Positions 33,004-43,335 of a stretch of DNA of 46,455 bases are shown here, one piece after another. The stretch lies in assembly GCA_017429765.1 (NCBI GenBank), contig JAFROJ010000007.1, positions 1 through 46,455 on the forward strand. The letters are read 5' to 3'. The stretch is from Bacteroidales bacterium (lineage in GTDB: Bacteria; Bacteroidota; Bacteroidia; Bacteroidales; UBA932). A program made the position numbers and the translations under genes. Under the pieces are notes generated by a model, which saw only the letters and a list, made by a program, of their open reading frames with translations, was not told the DNA's origin and searched no databases. Numbering within the stretch: position 1 is the stretch's first letter; each line of letters begins with the position of its first letter.

Positions 33004-33755
33004 TCACTGGAGGAGGTTCCGGTATGGGACTCGAGTTCGCCCGCGGGTTGGGAGTCCGGGGATACGATCTTATTCTCGTCAGTAACCGTGAGAATGAGCT
33101 CACTGAAGCCGCCTCGGCCCTGTCGTCCGAGTTCGGCGTTAATGTCCGGACCCGCTGCCAGGACCTGGCGTTGGAACGCTCAGCCGACGAGCTCCTCGAA
33201 TGGCTCGATTGGGAAGGGATAATTCTGGACGTTCTGGTGAACGACGCCGGGATGTTCTTCTTCAAGGAATTGGATGTCAACGATCTGGACCGTGTCCAGG
33301 CGATGATTCACCTCCATGTCACGACGGTGACCCGCCTTTGCCTCCTTGTAGGTCAGCGAATGAAAGAGCGGGGGAGCGGACACATCCTTAACGTGTCCTC
33401 CATGGCGGCCAGGATCCCCGCTCCCGGCATAACAGTCTATTCCGCCACCAAGGCTTACCTCAAGAGCTTCGGCAGGTCTTTGTCGTTCGAGCTTGAGCCC
33501 TATGGGGTCACTCTCACGACGGTCTGTCCCGCCGCCATCGCGACACCTCTCTACAAGTTGAGCCCTGAGAAGATGAGGCTCGGGGTACGGATCGGTCTGA
33601 TCCGAACTCCACGCTGGCTCGCGAACAGGGCCCTCAAAGCCATGTTCAAGGGCCGCAGGATCATCAGTCCAGCTTTCATGAATATCTGGCTCCCGTCGCT
33701 GATCGCGGCCATTCCCGGGCCTCTTATCGCCAAGATATGGAAAAGATTAAAGTGA
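32991..33755 (+). CDS. Short-chain dehydrogenase/reductase, candidate 3-hydroxysteroid dehydrogenase
   Basis: The 254-residue classical SDR has the cofactor motif TGGGSGMG (residues 6-13), a variant NDAG in place of NNAG near residue 83, catalytic Ser near 136 (NVSSMAA), Tyr150 and Lys154 (YSATK). The C-terminal 35 residues are hydrophobic and basic (FMNIWLPSLIAAIPGPLIAKIWKRLK), as in 17beta-HSD type 3/12-like SDRs, and suggest membrane contact. In context it could oxidise or reduce the 3-position of bile acids or steroids. It overlaps the OYE gene by 13 bp and the next gene by 19 bp, so the block is translationally coupled. Confidence 0.88.
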   Translation: MVALITGGGSGMGLEFARGLGVRGYDLILVSNRENELTEAASALSSEFGVNVRTRCQDLALERSADELLEWLDWEGIILDVLVNDAGMFFFKELDVNDLDRVQAMIHLHVTTVTRLCLLVGQRMKERGSGHILNVSSMAARIPAPGITVYSATKAYLKSFGRSLSFELEPYGVTLTTVCPAAIATPLYKLSPEKMRLGVRIGLIRTPRWLANRALKAMFKGRRIISPAFMNIWLPSLIAAIPGPLIAKIWKRLK

Positions 33756-34649
33756 GTGTCCTGGTCTTGGCGCTGGCCGCCTTACCGATGTCCGCGCAAC
33801 GTGTTGAGCTTCTCCCTTTCGGGGATTTCGAGCGTTGGTCATCCCGTCAAATCAAGGAATCCGCCATCATGGGGGGAGAGGTAAAGACTCTTTACACACT
33901 TGGCCCAGAGGGCTCTACCCCTTGGGCCTCATCCAACGCATGGGCAAAGGTTTCAGGCGTGACGAAGACCAGTCTCTCCGTCGAGCCCGATAACGGGCCT
34001 GACGGACGTTGCGCCAAGCTTTCCACGGTCTTCGCCTCATGCCGTGTGGCCGGCCTTGTGGATATACAGGTATTGGCCACCGGCTCCCTGTATTGGGGAA
34101 AGATGTTCGAGCCGATCTCGGGGGTCAAGAATCCATATTCCAATATGGATTGGGGAATCCCTTTCACAGGCCGTCCGACGGCCCTGCTGCTGGATTATAA
34201 GGCCTATTTGCCGGCCACGGGGAAGTTGGTCAAAGGCACCTCGTTCAGAAAGACCGAGTTTCCTGGTGAGGATCCCTGCCAGGTTATGTTGATCCTTCAG
34301 CGACGATGGGAGGACGAGGATGGGAATATTCACGCCTTAAGGGTTGGAACCGCCTTCTCCCGAATAGGGAAAACTACCCCGGAATGGGTGATAAACCACC
34401 GTGTGCCAGTGATTTACGGGGACGCGAGGAACCAACCCGGCTTTCGTCCCTTCATGGACCTGATCAAGGGGGAGAACACCCTCTACGCCGTTAACAGCAA
34501 GGGAAAAAGGGTCCCGATCCTGGAAGAGGGCTGGGCCCCCGCGGGCAGTCCCTGCACCCACGCTGTCTTGCAAATATCCTCCGGGTGCCAAGGTGGTTAC
34601 ACAGGAGCTCCGGGCAACACACTCTGGGTTGACAATATCAGGATGGAGT

Positions 34650-34660
<11 letters not shown>
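33737..34660 (+). CDS. Secreted PCMD-domain (putative carbohydrate metabolism domain) protein
   Basis: The 307-residue protein has a signal peptide (MEKIKVSVLVLALAALPMSA, then Gln) and then a single beta-rich domain. It resembles Bacteroidota PCMD proteins: NGDFE-like LLPFGDFERW at the start, SNAWAKVSG, LYWGKMF, GIPFTGRPTALLLDYKAY, and the closing GNTLWVDNIRMEYE. PCMD proteins are thought to bind glycans at the cell surface. Its place inside an SDR/reductase block, overlapping both neighbours (19 and 11 bp), is unexpected and suggests a role linked to uptake or binding of the pathway's substrate. Confidence 0.75.
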
Positions 34661-36648
<1,988 letters not shown>

Positions 36649-36651
36649 CCA

Positions 36652-37974
36652 TCACAACTCGGCGATAATATCCTTCAGGAGCGAGTTGAAATCGATCGTG
36701 TGATCGGGTTTGGGGGAGTACCCGAGCACGACCACCACGAGTTCCCTGGAAGGGATTATGAATATCGCCTGCCCGTCGTGTCCCTGGCAATAGAACATGT
36801 CCTCGGGCGCGTCGGGCCGGTATTTATTCTTGTTCAGCCAGAAGAAGGCCCCGTAGCTGTCCTCGCTGCCTGAGGCCGGGGTGACCGTGTAAGAGACCCA
36901 TCCATCAGGAAGGATCCTGTTCCCGTCCGCGACCCCGTCTTCGAGATACAGCTGTCCGAAACGGGCGAAATCCCTTGCCGTGACATAGAGATAGGAGGAT
37001 CCCACGGGTGTGCCGCTCATGTCTGGCTCGAAAACCGCGTTCCTGATCCCGATGGGGGAGAAGAGACGCTCCCTGATGTAAGTGAGAAACTCTTTGTCGG
37101 AGGCGAACTTGCCCCTCAGGTACCTCATCACCAGGTTGGTGCTTCCGCTGGAATAGTACCAATATGTCCCGGGCTCATGCTCCAGGGGTTTGTTTAGTGC
37201 ATACAGACCCATGTCAACCTCCCTGTGCAGCATCAGGTTCACGTCGGAGCGGTTGCCGTAGTCCTCGTTCCACTTCAGGCCGCTCTGCATCTGCATCAAG
37301 TCATTGAGAGTGATGTCTTCACGTCCGTCGTTCCGCCATTCGGGAATATTCATGGGGGCATAGATGTCGATCAGTCTGTCGCCCGACATGACACCGGCGA
37401 GGGCGTTGGTGAAACTCTTCGCCATGCTCCAGCTGAGGAGTTTGGTGGAGGATGTTATCCCGCTCCGGTAGCGCTCAGCCACAAGGGTACCCTTATGCAG
37501 GACCACAAAGGCGAAGGGGGTGCCGTTGTAGGAGTGGTCGTCTACCAGGGCCTTGGCGATAGGCTCCAGTCTTGAGACAAGATCGGGATCGCCGGGATCC
37601 ATCGGGGACGGCGCCTCTGTCTCGGGAATGAGAGGATATTCCTGATTTAGAATAGCTTCTTTGTCCTTGCCGCGGAGAAGTGTCACCCCGTAGCCGTCCC
37701 GATAGACAGCTGTGGCCTTCCTCCAGAGGAAACGGCTCGTGACAGACCGGTTCTCGAAATCGACCTTGTCGCGGGTGAATTTGATGAAAGAGAAATTAAG
37801 GTCGAGGGATTTGACATCCTCCGGTGTCCTGCCGGAGACGAACACATCCGACGCCATGTTCTTCGCCGCGTATCCGGTGATGATCGGTAGGAGGCTGTCC
37901 AGATAGACGCAACCGCCGATGATGGCCAGGACCAGAATGGCCAGGACTGTCCTGATGATAGATTTCGCTTTCAT
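36652..37974 (-). CDS. Serine hydrolase of the class C beta-lactamase fold, membrane-anchored
   Basis: The 440-residue protein has an N-terminal hydrophobic segment with a possible lipobox IGGC (Cys22). The beta-lactamase/PBP-like domain has SxxK in SMAKSF (Ser about 183, Lys about 186), a Tyr-Ser motif in YWYYSSGS, and a late QGHDGQ in place of a KTG triad. Such proteins can be esterases, D-aminopeptidases or peptidoglycan-related hydrolases as well as beta-lactamases, so resistance should not be inferred. It follows ybaK by 35 bp on the minus strand and ends 3 bp from the convergent esterase stop. Confidence 0.85.
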   Translation of the reverse strand: MKAKSIIRTVLAILVLAIIGGCVYLDSLLPIITGYAAKNMASDVFVSGRTPEDVKSLDLNFSFIKFTRDKVDFENRSVTSRFLWRKATAVYRDGYGVTLLRGKDKEAILNQEYPLIPETEAPSPMDPGDPDLVSRLEPIAKALVDDHSYNGTPFAFVVLHKGTLVAERYRSGITSSTKLLSWSMAKSFTNALAGVMSGDRLIDIYAPMNIPEWRNDGREDITLNDLMQMQSGLKWNEDYGNRSDVNLMLHREVDMGLYALNKPLEHEPGTYWYYSSGSTNLVMRYLRGKFASDKEFLTYIRERLFSPIGIRNAVFEPDMSGTPVGSSYLYVTARDFARFGQLYLEDGVADGNRILPDGWVSYTVTPASGSEDSYGAFFWLNKNKYRPDAPEDMFYCQGHDGQAIFIIPSRELVVVVLGYSPKPDHTIDFNSLLKDIIAEL

Positions 37975-38009
37975 CTCTTCTTATTTTTTCACAATATAGT
38001 CATTTCCCG

Positions 38010-38480
38010 CTAAATAGGGTATATCCCGGCCTTGGTGTAAGAGATAAGGTCGGCTGGGGATAGGCGTAACTGCAGGCCCCTGACGCCGGCGCTCACGAAG
38101 ATATATTCATAGAGCAAGGCGCTCTCGTGGATGAAGGTGGGGAAGGGCTTCTTCATCCCGATGGGGGAGCAGCCGCCCCTTATGTAACCTGTCGTCGGGA
38201 GGAGTTCCTTGACATGGATCATCTCGCAACTCTTGTTACCGGAGATCCGCGCCGCCACTTTCAGGTCCAATTCCATCGATCCCGGGATCACACACACGAA
38301 AAAGCCGTTGCGGTCGCCACGCAGCACAAGAGTCTTGAAGACCATGTCGATGTCCTCCCCAAGACTGTCCGCGACATGCCCGGCGTCCAGATGATCCTCA
38401 TCCACCTCATAAGGGATGAGTGAGTACTGGATCCCGGCCGCGTCCAGCAGCCTCGCCGCGTTTGTTTTCTGAATAGTCAT
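38010..38480 (-). CDS. ybaK: Cys-tRNA(Pro) deacylase, YbaK/EbsC family
   Basis: The 156-residue single-domain protein matches YbaK: KTNAARLLDAAGIQYSLIPYEVDE at the start, VFKTLVLRGDRNGFFVCVIPGSMELD with the conserved Lys, and GYIRGGCSPIGMKKPFPTFIHESAL with the conserved GGxSPxG-type loop, here GGCSPIG. The family hydrolyses Cys mischarged on tRNA-Pro in the cytoplasm. It sits 7 bp after the DUF3667 gene and is probably co-transcribed with it. Confidence 0.93.
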   Translation of the reverse strand: MTIQKTNAARLLDAAGIQYSLIPYEVDEDHLDAGHVADSLGEDIDMVFKTLVLRGDRNGFFVCVIPGSMELDLKVAARISGNKSCEMIHVKELLPTTGYIRGGCSPIGMKKPFPTFIHESALLYEYIFVSAGVRGLQLRLSPADLISYTKAGIYPI

Positions 38481-38487
38481 CCGCGCC

Positions 38488-39402
38488 TCAGGCTTTAAGG
38501 TAGGCGAGAAGGACGACTGAGCCGGTGGCGAGAAGGAGGGTCACGGCGTAAAGCAGCCCGTAGTAAATGCCAGTGAAAAGCCCTAGCCTCAGGGCTTTAC
38601 GGTACCCTATTCCCAGCCACTGCTTGTAGTCGATCATCAGCAGGAATAGCATCAGCATGACGCCGATGGAGGTGCTTTTCCCGAAAGTGACCAAAAGCAC
38701 GAACAGCATAAAGAAACTGAATTGGCATAGGGTGTAGGCTGAGGCGGCGGCGCAGGCGGACATGCCCGGCTTGTACCGGCGTAAAGCCATGGACATGGCC
38801 AGCCAGAGCAAGATGAACTTGCCGAGGAAGAGAGGGATCCCCTGGCTCCTGAGCGAACCTTCCAGGGCAGCCAGGGCCGCCTCGTGTTTTGTGTCCACCT
38901 CTTCAGGAAACTGGTCAAGGTGAAGATAGATGTACCCTTTCTTCAAGATTTCGAGAGTGTTCCCGGCGATCTTGAGGCCGAGCTCGCTGTTCGCCTCTCC
39001 ACCATCCTCATCATCGATCTCGTCCTCTTTCCCGTCTTCGTCGATCCTCACGTTTAACACGGAAGGCAGATCGCTTTTAACATCCTTGACCGGTTGCAGG
39101 ACGGAAGATAGGAGGGCGAAGAAGGCGTAGAAAACAATCAGTGAGGTCAGGGGAGCGAGATACCTCTCGTGATCCCCGTTGATGTAATCCCGGATCATGT
39201 GTCCGGGCCGGACCAGAAGGTGGGTGAAAGTCCGTTTAGCGTCGTCGTTGAGGAAGGGGATGTTGTCGAAGGCCCCCTTGTAGAAGTCCCGGGAGCTCTT
39301 TTTGCCCTTATCCTTGCGAGGTTTCTTCCAGGGATTGAAACCCAGGACCTGCCAGATGTGGAAAAGGCGCGCCCGCGCCTCTAATGAATGTCTCTCGCTC
39401 AT
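38488..39402 (-). CDS. DUF3667-family membrane protein
   Basis: The 304-residue protein contains the DUF3667 signature region (DDAKRTFTHLLVRPGHMIRDYINGDHERYLAPL, about 58-90) and then hydrophobic helices (near 88-105, 195-215, 225-255, 275-300). An acidic loop (DEDGKEDEIDDEDGGE) lies near 125-140. Many relatives have an N-terminal zinc-ribbon-like Cys motif, but here the N-terminus is basic (NPWKKPRKDKGKKS) without Cys pairs. Function is unknown. A weak -7-like box, TATCTTAG on the minus strand at 39418-39425, lies 15 bp upstream. Confidence 0.78.
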   Translation of the reverse strand: MSERHSLEARARLFHIWQVLGFNPWKKPRKDKGKKSSRDFYKGAFDNIPFLNDDAKRTFTHLLVRPGHMIRDYINGDHERYLAPLTSLIVFYAFFALLSSVLQPVKDVKSDLPSVLNVRIDEDGKEDEIDDEDGGEANSELGLKIAGNTLEILKKGYIYLHLDQFPEEVDTKHEAALAALEGSLRSQGIPLFLGKFILLWLAMSMALRRYKPGMSACAAASAYTLCQFSFFMLFVLLVTFGKSTSIGVMLMLFLLMIDYKQWLGIGYRKALRLGLFTGIYYGLLYAVTLLLATGSVVLLAYLKA

Positions 39403-39486
39403 TTTCGATAAGTCGCGCTAAGATAGCATATTTCTCCATTAATGGCAATCTGGCCCGTTAAAATGGCGAATAACTGAAAAACTTTG

Positions 39487-39494
39487 TATATTAG
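39487..39494 (+). promoter_or_regulatory. Candidate -7 box of the small secreted protein gene
   Basis: TATATTAG is a near match to TAnnTTTG, preceded by ACTTTG. The proposed ATG follows 21 bp later, and an earlier ATG at 39507 only 12 bp later, which favours the second. The match is modest. Confidence 0.35.
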
Positions 39495-39515
39495 CGTGAT
39501 CAAACAATGATAACC

Positions 39516-40073
39516 ATGAAGAGAATCCTTACCATTATCGCGCTCGTTATCGTCACCCTTCCCGCCTTCGCGCAGAAACAGAAAAGCATTCCCGCCGGGA
39601 TGAGGATGGAAATATGCGAGGCCGAGCAGAATGACAACGCTTACTCAATCTTCACATACAAAGACGAGGACGGCACATTCGGGTACTATCTCAGTCTCGG
39701 GCGAGTCTATCGTCTTTTAGAGGTCACCACGGATAACTCCAACATGACCCTTGACCATGTCAACGAGACCTGCCTCCTTCTCGGATCCACTGCCGATGAG
39801 GCCGCCGCCTCATTGGATGCTCTCTTTGAGATGTTTGACGCCCCGGTCGGGACTGTCAAGGACTATCCTTGCCGCTTGACCACAGGCGCCGAGAGCCTCG
39901 GCGATTCCAGCGTGGCTACTTGCATGGTCGTGAAGAGACTTCTTGAGGGCAAGCGTCTCAACTTTCTCTTCAAAAGAGGAAATCATACCGTCAGCGCTGA
40001 CCTGACCAAGTCAGCGATCAAGACTCTCCGTTGGAACTTCAAGTTAGGCCGTAAGCTCCATCCTTCAGAATAG
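39516..40073 (+). CDS. Small secreted protein of unknown function
   Basis: From the second ATG (39516) the protein is 185 residues with a clean signal peptide (MKRILTIIALVIVTLPAFA, then Gln). The mature part alternates beta-strand and helix patterns (FTYKDEDGTFGYYLSLG; DEAAASLDALFEMF; DYPCRLTTG; KRLLEGKRLNFLFKRG; SAIKTLRWNFKLGRKL). Three Cys (in EICEAE, ETCLLL, YPCRL) and a fourth (ATCMVV) could form disulfides. I do not recognise a family. An ATG at 39507 would add three residues. It lies 24 bp before the CDF transporter gene. Confidence 0.8.
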   Translation: MKRILTIIALVIVTLPAFAQKQKSIPAGMRMEICEAEQNDNAYSIFTYKDEDGTFGYYLSLGRVYRLLEVTTDNSNMTLDHVNETCLLLGSTADEAAASLDALFEMFDAPVGTVKDYPCRLTTGAESLGDSSVATCMVVKRLLEGKRLNFLFKRGNHTVSADLTKSAIKTLRWNFKLGRKLHPSE

Positions 40074-40097
40074 TTTCCTCGCCTTGTTTCCCGGGCC

Positions 40098-40982
40098 ATG
40101 GTCAGGGAGAAAGAGATTTATAAGGTCACCCTGGTGGGGGCTGTCGCCAACCTTTTGCTGGTTGGCGTCAAGTTTGTCGCCGGTATCGCGGGGCGTTCCG
40201 GCGCCATGATCGCGGACGCCGTCCACTCCATGTCGGATTTTGTCACTGACCTGGTGGTGGTAGCGTTCGTCGGTATCAGCGCAAGGCCTCAGGACCGATC
40301 CCATGATTTCGGACACGGCAAATTCGAGACAATAGCGACCATGTTCATCGGCCTGGCGCTCGCCGCCGCGGCCATAGGCATCGTGGTCTCAGGGGCCGGG
40401 AAAATAGCCTCCTGGCTTCAAGGGGAGGATATTCCCTCTCCGGGGAAGATCGCCCTTTGGGTCGCCCTGGTCTCGATCGCCATCAAGGAGATTCTCTATC
40501 AATATACCTCCAGGGCAGGGAAGAGGCTCAAGTCGAGCGCTGTCGTGGCTAACGCCTGGCACCATCGCTCCGACGCCCTGTCATCGGTCGGGGCGGCGAT
40601 AGGTATCGGTGGAGCCATATTGCTTGGCGACAGTTGGACTGTCCTGGATCCCTTGGCCTCGATTGTGGTCGGAGCCATGCTCGTCAAGGTGGCTTGGGAC
40701 CTCCTGGGGCCAAGCATCGGCGAACTCACCGAGCAATCCCTGCCCGATGATGAGGAGAAAGAGATCCTGGACATCATCGAGTCCGTCGGCGGTGTCTCGG
40801 AGCCCCATAATCTTCGCACAAGGCGCATAGGGGCCCACATCGCCGCGGAGGTGCATATCCGCCTCGACGGGAGTCTGCCTCTAAAAGAGGCCCACGATAA
40901 GGCCTCGATGATCGAGCGTCTTTTCAAGGAGCGCTTCGGGAAAGACTCTCACATCATCATCCACATGGAGCCCCAGAAGTGA
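40098..40982 (+). CDS. Cation diffusion facilitator (CDF) metal transporter
   Basis: The 294-residue protein has a CDF membrane domain with the metal-site motifs HSMSD (His and Asp about 44-48) and HHRSD (about 155-159), plus HDFGHGKFET after the second helix. A C-terminal cytoplasmic domain (about 215-294; ILDIIESVGGVSEPHNLRTRRIGAHIAAEVHIRLDG) follows. Members export Zn, Fe, Mn or Co from the cytoplasm as proton antiporters. The HxxxD/HxxxD pattern fits Zn or broad divalent specificity but does not fix it. Its stop overlaps the next start (TGATG, 40980-40984). Confidence 0.93.
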   Translation: MVREKEIYKVTLVGAVANLLLVGVKFVAGIAGRSGAMIADAVHSMSDFVTDLVVVAFVGISARPQDRSHDFGHGKFETIATMFIGLALAAAAIGIVVSGAGKIASWLQGEDIPSPGKIALWVALVSIAIKEILYQYTSRAGKRLKSSAVVANAWHHRSDALSSVGAAIGIGGAILLGDSWTVLDPLASIVVGAMLVKVAWDLLGPSIGELTEQSLPDDEEKEILDIIESVGGVSEPHNLRTRRIGAHIAAEVHIRLDGSLPLKEAHDKASMIERLFKERFGKDSHIIIHMEPQK

Positions 40983-41689
40983 TGAATATCCTTATCTCCA
41001 AGACGCTTTCGAAGGCCGACCCGTCCCAGGTTGATGGCCTTTCGAGGTTTTTCAAGACCGGGCCTGGACAGTACGGCGAGGGGGACAAGTTCCTTGGGAT
41101 CAAGGTGCCGGTGACCCGTGGTGTGGTTGGCGAGAGTTGGAAAGAAGTGGGTTTCCCCGATCTTGAGGAATGTCTTGCCAGCGAGTATCATGAGATCCGT
41201 CTGGCGGGACTGCTGGCATTGGTGAAGATCTTCTCTTCCGCCAGGAGGGACATTGACTTGAGGCGATCCTGTGTCGATTTCTATCTCGCTCACACTGACC
41301 GGATTAACAACTGGGACCTTGTGGACTTGTCCTGCTATCCTCTTCTGGGAGAATGGCTTCTGGACAAGGACCGTAGCCTGCTTTATGACCTTGCCCGGAA
41401 CGGCAAGACCATATGGGAGCAAAGGATAGGGATAGTCAGCACGATGACCTTTGTCCGCCACAACCAGATTGAAGACACTTTCGCTATCGCGGACATACTC
41501 CTTCACCATCCCCATGACCTGATCCAGAAGGCGGTCGGCTGGCTTCTCCGAGAGGCCGGCAAAAAGGACAAGGCGGCGCTTGTGGCCTTTCTTGAGCCCA
41601 GATATCGCTCTATGCCACGCACAATGCTCCGCTATGCCATCGAGAAGTTCCCGGAAGGGGAGAGGAAGCGCTACATGATGTCCTCGTAG
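40982..41689 (+). CDS. AlkD-like DNA alkylation repair (HEAT-like) protein
   Basis: This 235-residue all-helical protein shows the AlkD-family opening (FFKTGPGQYGEGDKFLGIKVPVTR) and central motifs NNWDLVDLSCYPLLG and WEQRIGIVSTMTFVRHN, followed by LIQKAVGWLLREAGKKD. These are typical of AlkD glycosylase homologues, which remove positively charged alkylated bases without flipping them. The Trp and Asp of NWDLVD probably line the catalytic cleft. The ATG at 40982 overlaps the CDF stop and is preferred over a GTG at 40979. The 3' end overlaps the convergent CotH gene by 19 bp. Confidence 0.9.
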   Translation: MNILISKTLSKADPSQVDGLSRFFKTGPGQYGEGDKFLGIKVPVTRGVVGESWKEVGFPDLEECLASEYHEIRLAGLLALVKIFSSARRDIDLRRSCVDFYLAHTDRINNWDLVDLSCYPLLGEWLLDKDRSLLYDLARNGKTIWEQRIGIVSTMTFVRHNQIEDTFAIADILLHHPHDLIQKAVGWLLREAGKKDKAALVAFLEPRYRSMPRTMLRYAIEKFPEGERKRYMMSS

Positions 41690-43335
41690 TCTCCTGTCGC
41701 GGGGTTGTAACGTTGTGGCTCAAGGGCCCGGATGTGAACATCCATCCAGTGGAGACGCTCCAGGAATCTGCTTCGGAGCCTTGAGATACTCCCGAAATGA
41801 TCTTTATTGAACTTCAGCCCGTCGTGCTCAAGGGCCGGCCGGCAGTAGTCGGTCATCTTGTCGATGTAGGCGGGAAGATAGTCAAGACGAGGCTTGTACA
41901 ACGCCCATAACTCTTTCAGACGATCCACGAAGACCGGATCCTCGAACATGTATTGGTACCAGGTGGCTCGGTAGCCGAAAGGATATTCCTTGTCGCTCTC
42001 GTCCCCTCCGCGGATGCGGACAAACCAGCCTTGGGGATATTCCTCGGGGACATTGAACTCGTTTTTCATGTAGGAGGCGTTCCCGAACGCCCGGTCGAAA
42101 TCCCAGCAGAAAGGGATGAAAAGCTTGGTGTCCGAGTCCTTGGCGATGTAGGTCGAGAGGCGCATGTTCCCGTCGATGTTCATGGACAGCTCGTGGACTA
42201 TGAACTGCTGGACCCACGTGTCCAGCTCGATATATTCCCTATAGTTGTCCGGCCCAGTGAACTCCCTGTCCATCAACTTCTTCTCCAGTTTCTCGCAATA
42301 GTCGATTATGTACTTTTTCTGGACGTCGTTCATCGTCCCGTCTTCCGGGGTAGGGTCCTTGAACTTCAGTTTCTTCTTGAAATGTTTAGAGATGAAATAC
42401 GGCACATCCTCGCTCCTGATGTCAAGTTCCAGAAGGTAGCCGCTCTGCACCTGGCCGGGGGAGACGGTGATCGGGACCTTGTTCTCCCGGTCCACCTCCT
42501 TCTGCTCCATCAGGTAGTACATACCGGCGTAGGCTCCGTTGATGTACAGGTCCACGATCCGGAACCTCGGCGTCCAGGGCATCGACACCAGCCGGGAAAT
42601 CCGCATCGCGAGAGCGGTCCGGAGAAGCGAGTTGTCAAGTTGGTCCGGAAGCAGTATCCAGTCCTTGTCGCCCTTCATCCCGAGGAGTTTCGTGTGCTCC
42701 GGGAGTTTGATCCGGTAAGGGTTCTTCTTGCCGTTCGGGCCTTCCCAGGTCGTGTTCCCGCGCCCCCGTATCATCATGCTCATCTTCGGGACCAGGGTGA
42801 CGTCGGAATACATCATCAGCGGGTCGTGAACCGTGATGGAACCCTTCTCGTAATTGGTCTTGGACTGGACCGGCTTGAGGCTCTCGGTCCAGATCTCGAC
42901 GTGAGGGAAGTCCACGAGATTGGTGACTTTCCCATAGGAGGGATATGCCGGCACGTTCACTCCGGTGTCGGCCCAGCGGTCGTTCGGGTCCAGCGGCACC
43001 TCGCTCTGGCCCGGGTCCCGCACCGTGACACGGCAAAGCGCTGACTTCCCGCTTCCGGAGTCTGTCGCCCGTATGACGGCGACACCGCCCCCCGCCGCGG
43101 TGACCTTCCCGTCGTTGTCCACTGTGGCCACAAGTTTGTCCAGGCTGCTCCATTGAAGCCCTGAGACCTCAGCTCCGGAAGGGGAGGAGGTCACCTTCAG
43201 GGACAAGGACTGGCCTATGTCCAAAGTGGCGCTCGTCTCGCTCATCATGAGCTCCTCGATGGAAGGACCGTCAGGATGGCAAGCGGCGGCAAGAAGGGCC
43301 GCGAGGAAGAGAAGCGCGAGCCGGGCTTTATTCAT
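41671..43335 (-). CDS. CotH-family lipoprotein with bacterial Ig-like domain
   Basis: The 554-residue protein has lipobox AAAC (Cys19), a BIG2-type Ig-like domain (about 28-107; SATLDIGQSLSLKVTSSPSGAEVSGLQW), and a CotH domain (about 155-500). CotH motifs include MMIRGRGNTTW, KNPYRIKL, GDKDWILL, LRTALAMRISR, YINGAYAGMYYLMEQ, and FCWDFDRAFGN with the conserved Asp pair expected to bind metal. Spore-coat CotH is an atypical protein kinase; the substrates of Bacteroidota lipoprotein versions are unknown. It follows the beta-helix lipoprotein gene on the minus strand (8-bp overlap), suggesting a joint surface role. Confidence 0.9.
   Translation of the reverse strand: MNKARLALLFLAALLAAACHPDGPSIEELMMSETSATLDIGQSLSLKVTSSPSGAEVSGLQWSSLDKLVATVDNDGKVTAAGGGVAVIRATDSGSGKSALCRVTVRDPGQSEVPLDPNDRWADTGVNVPAYPSYGKVTNLVDFPHVEIWTESLKPVQSKTNYEKGSITVHDPLMMYSDVTLVPKMSMMIRGRGNTTWEGPNGKKNPYRIKLPEHTKLLGMKGDKDWILLPDQLDNSLLRTALAMRISRLVSMPWTPRFRIVDLYINGAYAGMYYLMEQKEVDRENKVPITVSPGQVQSGYLLELDIRSEDVPYFISKHFKKKLKFKDPTPEDGTMNDVQKKYIIDYCEKLEKKLMDREFTGPDNYREYIELDTWVQQFIVHELSMNIDGNMRLSTYIAKDSDTKLFIPFCWDFDRAFGNASYMKNEFNVPEEYPQGWFVRIRGGDESDKEYPFGYRATWYQYMFEDPVFVDRLKELWALYKPRLDYLPAYIDKMTDYCRPALEHDGLKFNKDHFGSISRLRSRFLERLHWMDVHIRALEPQRYNPATGDYEDIM

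Noticed and set aside
36652-37974. Antibiotic-resistance beta-lactamase
   Set aside because: The SxxK fold is present, but the late motif and long N-terminal region fit the broad serine-hydrolase/esterase group; there is no evidence of beta-lactam hydrolysis.
41953-43044. 363-codon antisense frame inside the CotH gene
   Set aside because: CotH and Ig-like motifs are on the minus strand; the plus-strand product is rich in Val, His and Arg without structure, typical of an antisense shadow.
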